From NCBI GenBank assembly GCA_027074135.1, contig JALTDM010000261.1, positions 1 to 6,327 of the forward strand: a DNA stretch of 6,327 bases, written 5' to 3'. Both the position numbers and the translations under genes were made by a program. This DNA comes from Bacteroidales bacterium (GTDB lineage: Bacteria > Bacteroidota > Bacteroidia > Bacteroidales > JALTDM01). Positions 4,866 to 6,327 of the stretch are shown piece by piece. How positions within the stretch are numbered: the first letter of the stretch is position 1; each line of letters begins with the position of its first letter. The notes below the pieces were generated by a model. That model did no database searches. It had not been told where the DNA came from and worked only from the letters and a program-made list of their open reading frames with translations.

Positions 4866-6327
4866 ACGGTTATAGCCTTGCACATGTTGGTTTAAAATTG
4901 TTTCAACCTCATTTTTGTCGAACATTTCAGTAAATGAGCTTTGAGATAAAAGCAGCTCTTTTATTTTGTTGTTGTATTGTTTAAACCAAGTATTGGTAGG
5001 AGATTGAAAGCCTTTTTTTGGACGGTTTATTATTTCATCAGGCAGGATTTTACGGGCATATTCTTTATGGATTATCTTTGTTTGCTTACCGGAGACTCTG
5101 TATTTATAGGGTAGTGATTCGATAAAATTTGTCAATTCCAAATCCAGCATAGGCACCCTTGCTTCAAGGCTGTGGTGCATTGTTAATTTGTCCGTGTAAA
5201 TGAGCAAGTCATCTGCTAGATTCATTCTCATATCCAAAGACATCATTTTTTCTACACCGTATTTTTTTCTGTCAAGTCCTAATACATTGTACATATATGA
5301 TATGGTTTCTTCCGATAATTTTTCTTCTATTCCTGTCAGCTTATAAATTTCTTGTGGTTTGAAAACAGAATAAATCTTTGCAAATCTTTTAATGTCATTT
5401 TTTTCAGATAGCGCGTAAGCAGACCTTAACAGTTGTTCGTTTTTTGTCCCTGAAATTTTTATGAAAAGAGGCAAAAGTTTGAATAAATAAGCAGGGTATT
5501 TGTCTCTCAGCAATTCACCTTTGTATCTGGCATAACCTCCGAGTGGCTCGTCGGCGCCTTGTCCTGTCAAAACAACTTTTACATATTCCGAGGTCATGCC
5601 GGCAAGGTAATACAGTGGGATAACAGATGTTGTTGCAAGAGGTTCTTCAACAATTCCGGTTGTTTTTTCCAAAGTGTCAAGGAAGTTTTGAAAAGTTATT
5701 TTTTTGTAGATATGCTCGAGCCCCAATATTTTTGCGGTATGGGAAGCATCGTTTATTTCATCTTCGTTGTATTCGCCATCAAACCCAATGGTAAAGGCTT
5801 TGATTTTCCCTTTATCATAATAATTAGATGCAATTTTTGCAACAACAGCGGAATCTATACCTCCACTTAAAAAGATACCTACTTCCACATCGGACATTAA
5901 TTGTCTTTGTACAGCATTTTCTAACTTTTTGCCATATTCAGCTACAGCTTCTTCAAAAGGAATATTAATTGTTTCCGTAACTTTTTCTATGAATGGAAGT
6001 TGCTCTATTTTAATTTCTGCATTTTTCAAATTTATTACAGCATAATGTCCCGGGATAACCTTTTTTATGTCTTGATAAATTGTGTGCGGTGAGGGCACAT
6101 AACGGAGTCTTAACAGAGTTGCCAAAGCATTTTTGTCGATTTTTTTGTCGGTAAATCTTAATAAAGGTTTTATTTCGGAAGAAAAAGCAAATTTATTACC
6201 GGATTTGAAAAAATAAAGAGGTTTTACGCCGAAATGGTCCCGGGCGATAATCATTTTTCCATGTTCAATGTCCAGAAAAGCAAAAGCAAAAATGCCGTTA
6301 AGGTTTTTAATACCTTTTTCACCATGT
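4818..6327 (-). CDS. Glutamine-dependent asparagine synthase family protein (AsnB-like; N-terminus outside window)
   Basis: 502 residues are visible on the minus strand, and the frame is open to the right edge. The first in-frame Met (6252-6254) is not the start: upstream codons encode HGEKGIKNLNGIFAFAF, the conserved end of the class-II glutaminase domain, continuing into ARDHFGVKPLY. About 100 N-terminal residues, including catalytic Cys2, are missing. The synthetase half has the ATP pyrophosphatase loop SGGIDS (about 5850-5867; visible residues 154-159), FTIGFDG, TGQGADEPLGGY (254-265), YTDKLTMHHSLEARVPMLD, and RPKKGFQSP near the C-terminus. The canonical enzyme turns aspartate, glutamine and ATP into asparagine. 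Paralogues in glycan loci amidate sugar acids, and the neighbouring wecB and GT26 genes make that an option. The GQG in place of the usual GEG is a notable variation. It converges on wecB with 2 bp between stops, so it is a separate transcript entering from the right. Confidence 0.93.
   Translation of the reverse strand, partial: HGEKGIKNLNGIFAFAFLDIEHGKMIIARDHFGVKPLYFFKSGNKFAFSSEIKPLLRFTDKKIDKNALATLLRLRYVPSPHTIYQDIKKVIPGHYAVINLKNAEIKIEQLPFIEKVTETINIPFEEAVAEYGKKLENAVQRQLMSDVEVGIFLSGGIDSAVVAKIASNYYDKGKIKAFTIGFDGEYNEDEINDASHTAKILGLEHIYKKITFQNFLDTLEKTTGIVEEPLATTSVIPLYYLAGMTSEYVKVVLTGQGADEPLGGYARYKGELLRDKYPAYLFKLLPLFIKISGTKNEQLLRSAYALSEKNDIKRFAKIYSVFKPQEIYKLTGIEEKLSEETISYMYNVLGLDRKKYGVEKMMSLDMRMNLADDLLIYTDKLTMHHSLEARVPMLDLELTNFIESLPYKYRVSGKQTKIIHKEYARKILPDEIINRPKKGFQSPTNTWFKQYNNKIKELLLSQSSFTEMFDKNEVETILNQHVQGYNREKQIFLLLSIFYFLK

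Noticed and set aside
5559..5870. Plus-strand 103-codon open frame opposite the asnB-like gene
   Set aside because: It covers the complement of the conserved SGGIDS to GQGADE region and its low-complexity Cys/Phe-rich translation has no domain signal.

Overview
This is an A+T-rich bacterial window with tightly packed genes. No mobile element, CRISPR array, rRNA or tRNA is visible. Starts lack clear Shine-Dalgarno motifs and are preceded by A-rich leaders. Together with the split transketolase and the protein types present, this points to the Bacteroidota/Ignavibacteria (FCB) group. That placement is an inference from style, made without any database search.

Layout: (1) positions 1-549 are the 3' end of a transketolase C-terminal subunit gene, cut by the left edge. 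(2) Positions 550-644 are the only real intergenic gap; it holds an imperfect two-tier inverted repeat. (3) Positions 645-4815 are five plus-strand genes packed like an operon: rdgB-type house-cleaning NTP pyrophosphatase, an unrecognised zinc-ribbon membrane protein, an Atz/Trz-type amidohydrolase, a WecG/TagA/CpsF (GT26) glycosyltransferase and a wecB-type UDP-GlcNAc 2-epimerase. Spacings are 4 bp, a 20-bp overlap, 6 bp and a 4-bp ATGA overlap. (4) Positions 4818-6327 are a minus-strand, glutamine-dependent asparagine synthase family gene (asnB-like). It converges on wecB with 2 bp between the stops and runs off the right edge, so its N-terminal catalytic end is not in the window.

How they work together: WecB makes UDP-ManNAc from UDP-GlcNAc, and the coupled GT26 enzyme is the expected user of ManNAc (or ManNAcA), adding it to an undecaprenyl-diphosphate-linked GlcNAc. 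This pair is the first committed part of a surface glycan pathway. The AsnB-like protein could make asparagine, or could amidate a sugar acid in a polysaccharide locus extending to the right; the window cannot decide. RdgB and the amidohydrolase are nucleotide/purine-like metabolism enzymes that share the transcript with no obvious link to the glycan genes.

I do not see a new multi-gene system here. The parts most worth a second look are the zinc-ribbon membrane protein, the substrate of the amidohydrolase, the Glu-to-Gln change in the AsnB synthetase motif, and the structured element ahead of rdgB.
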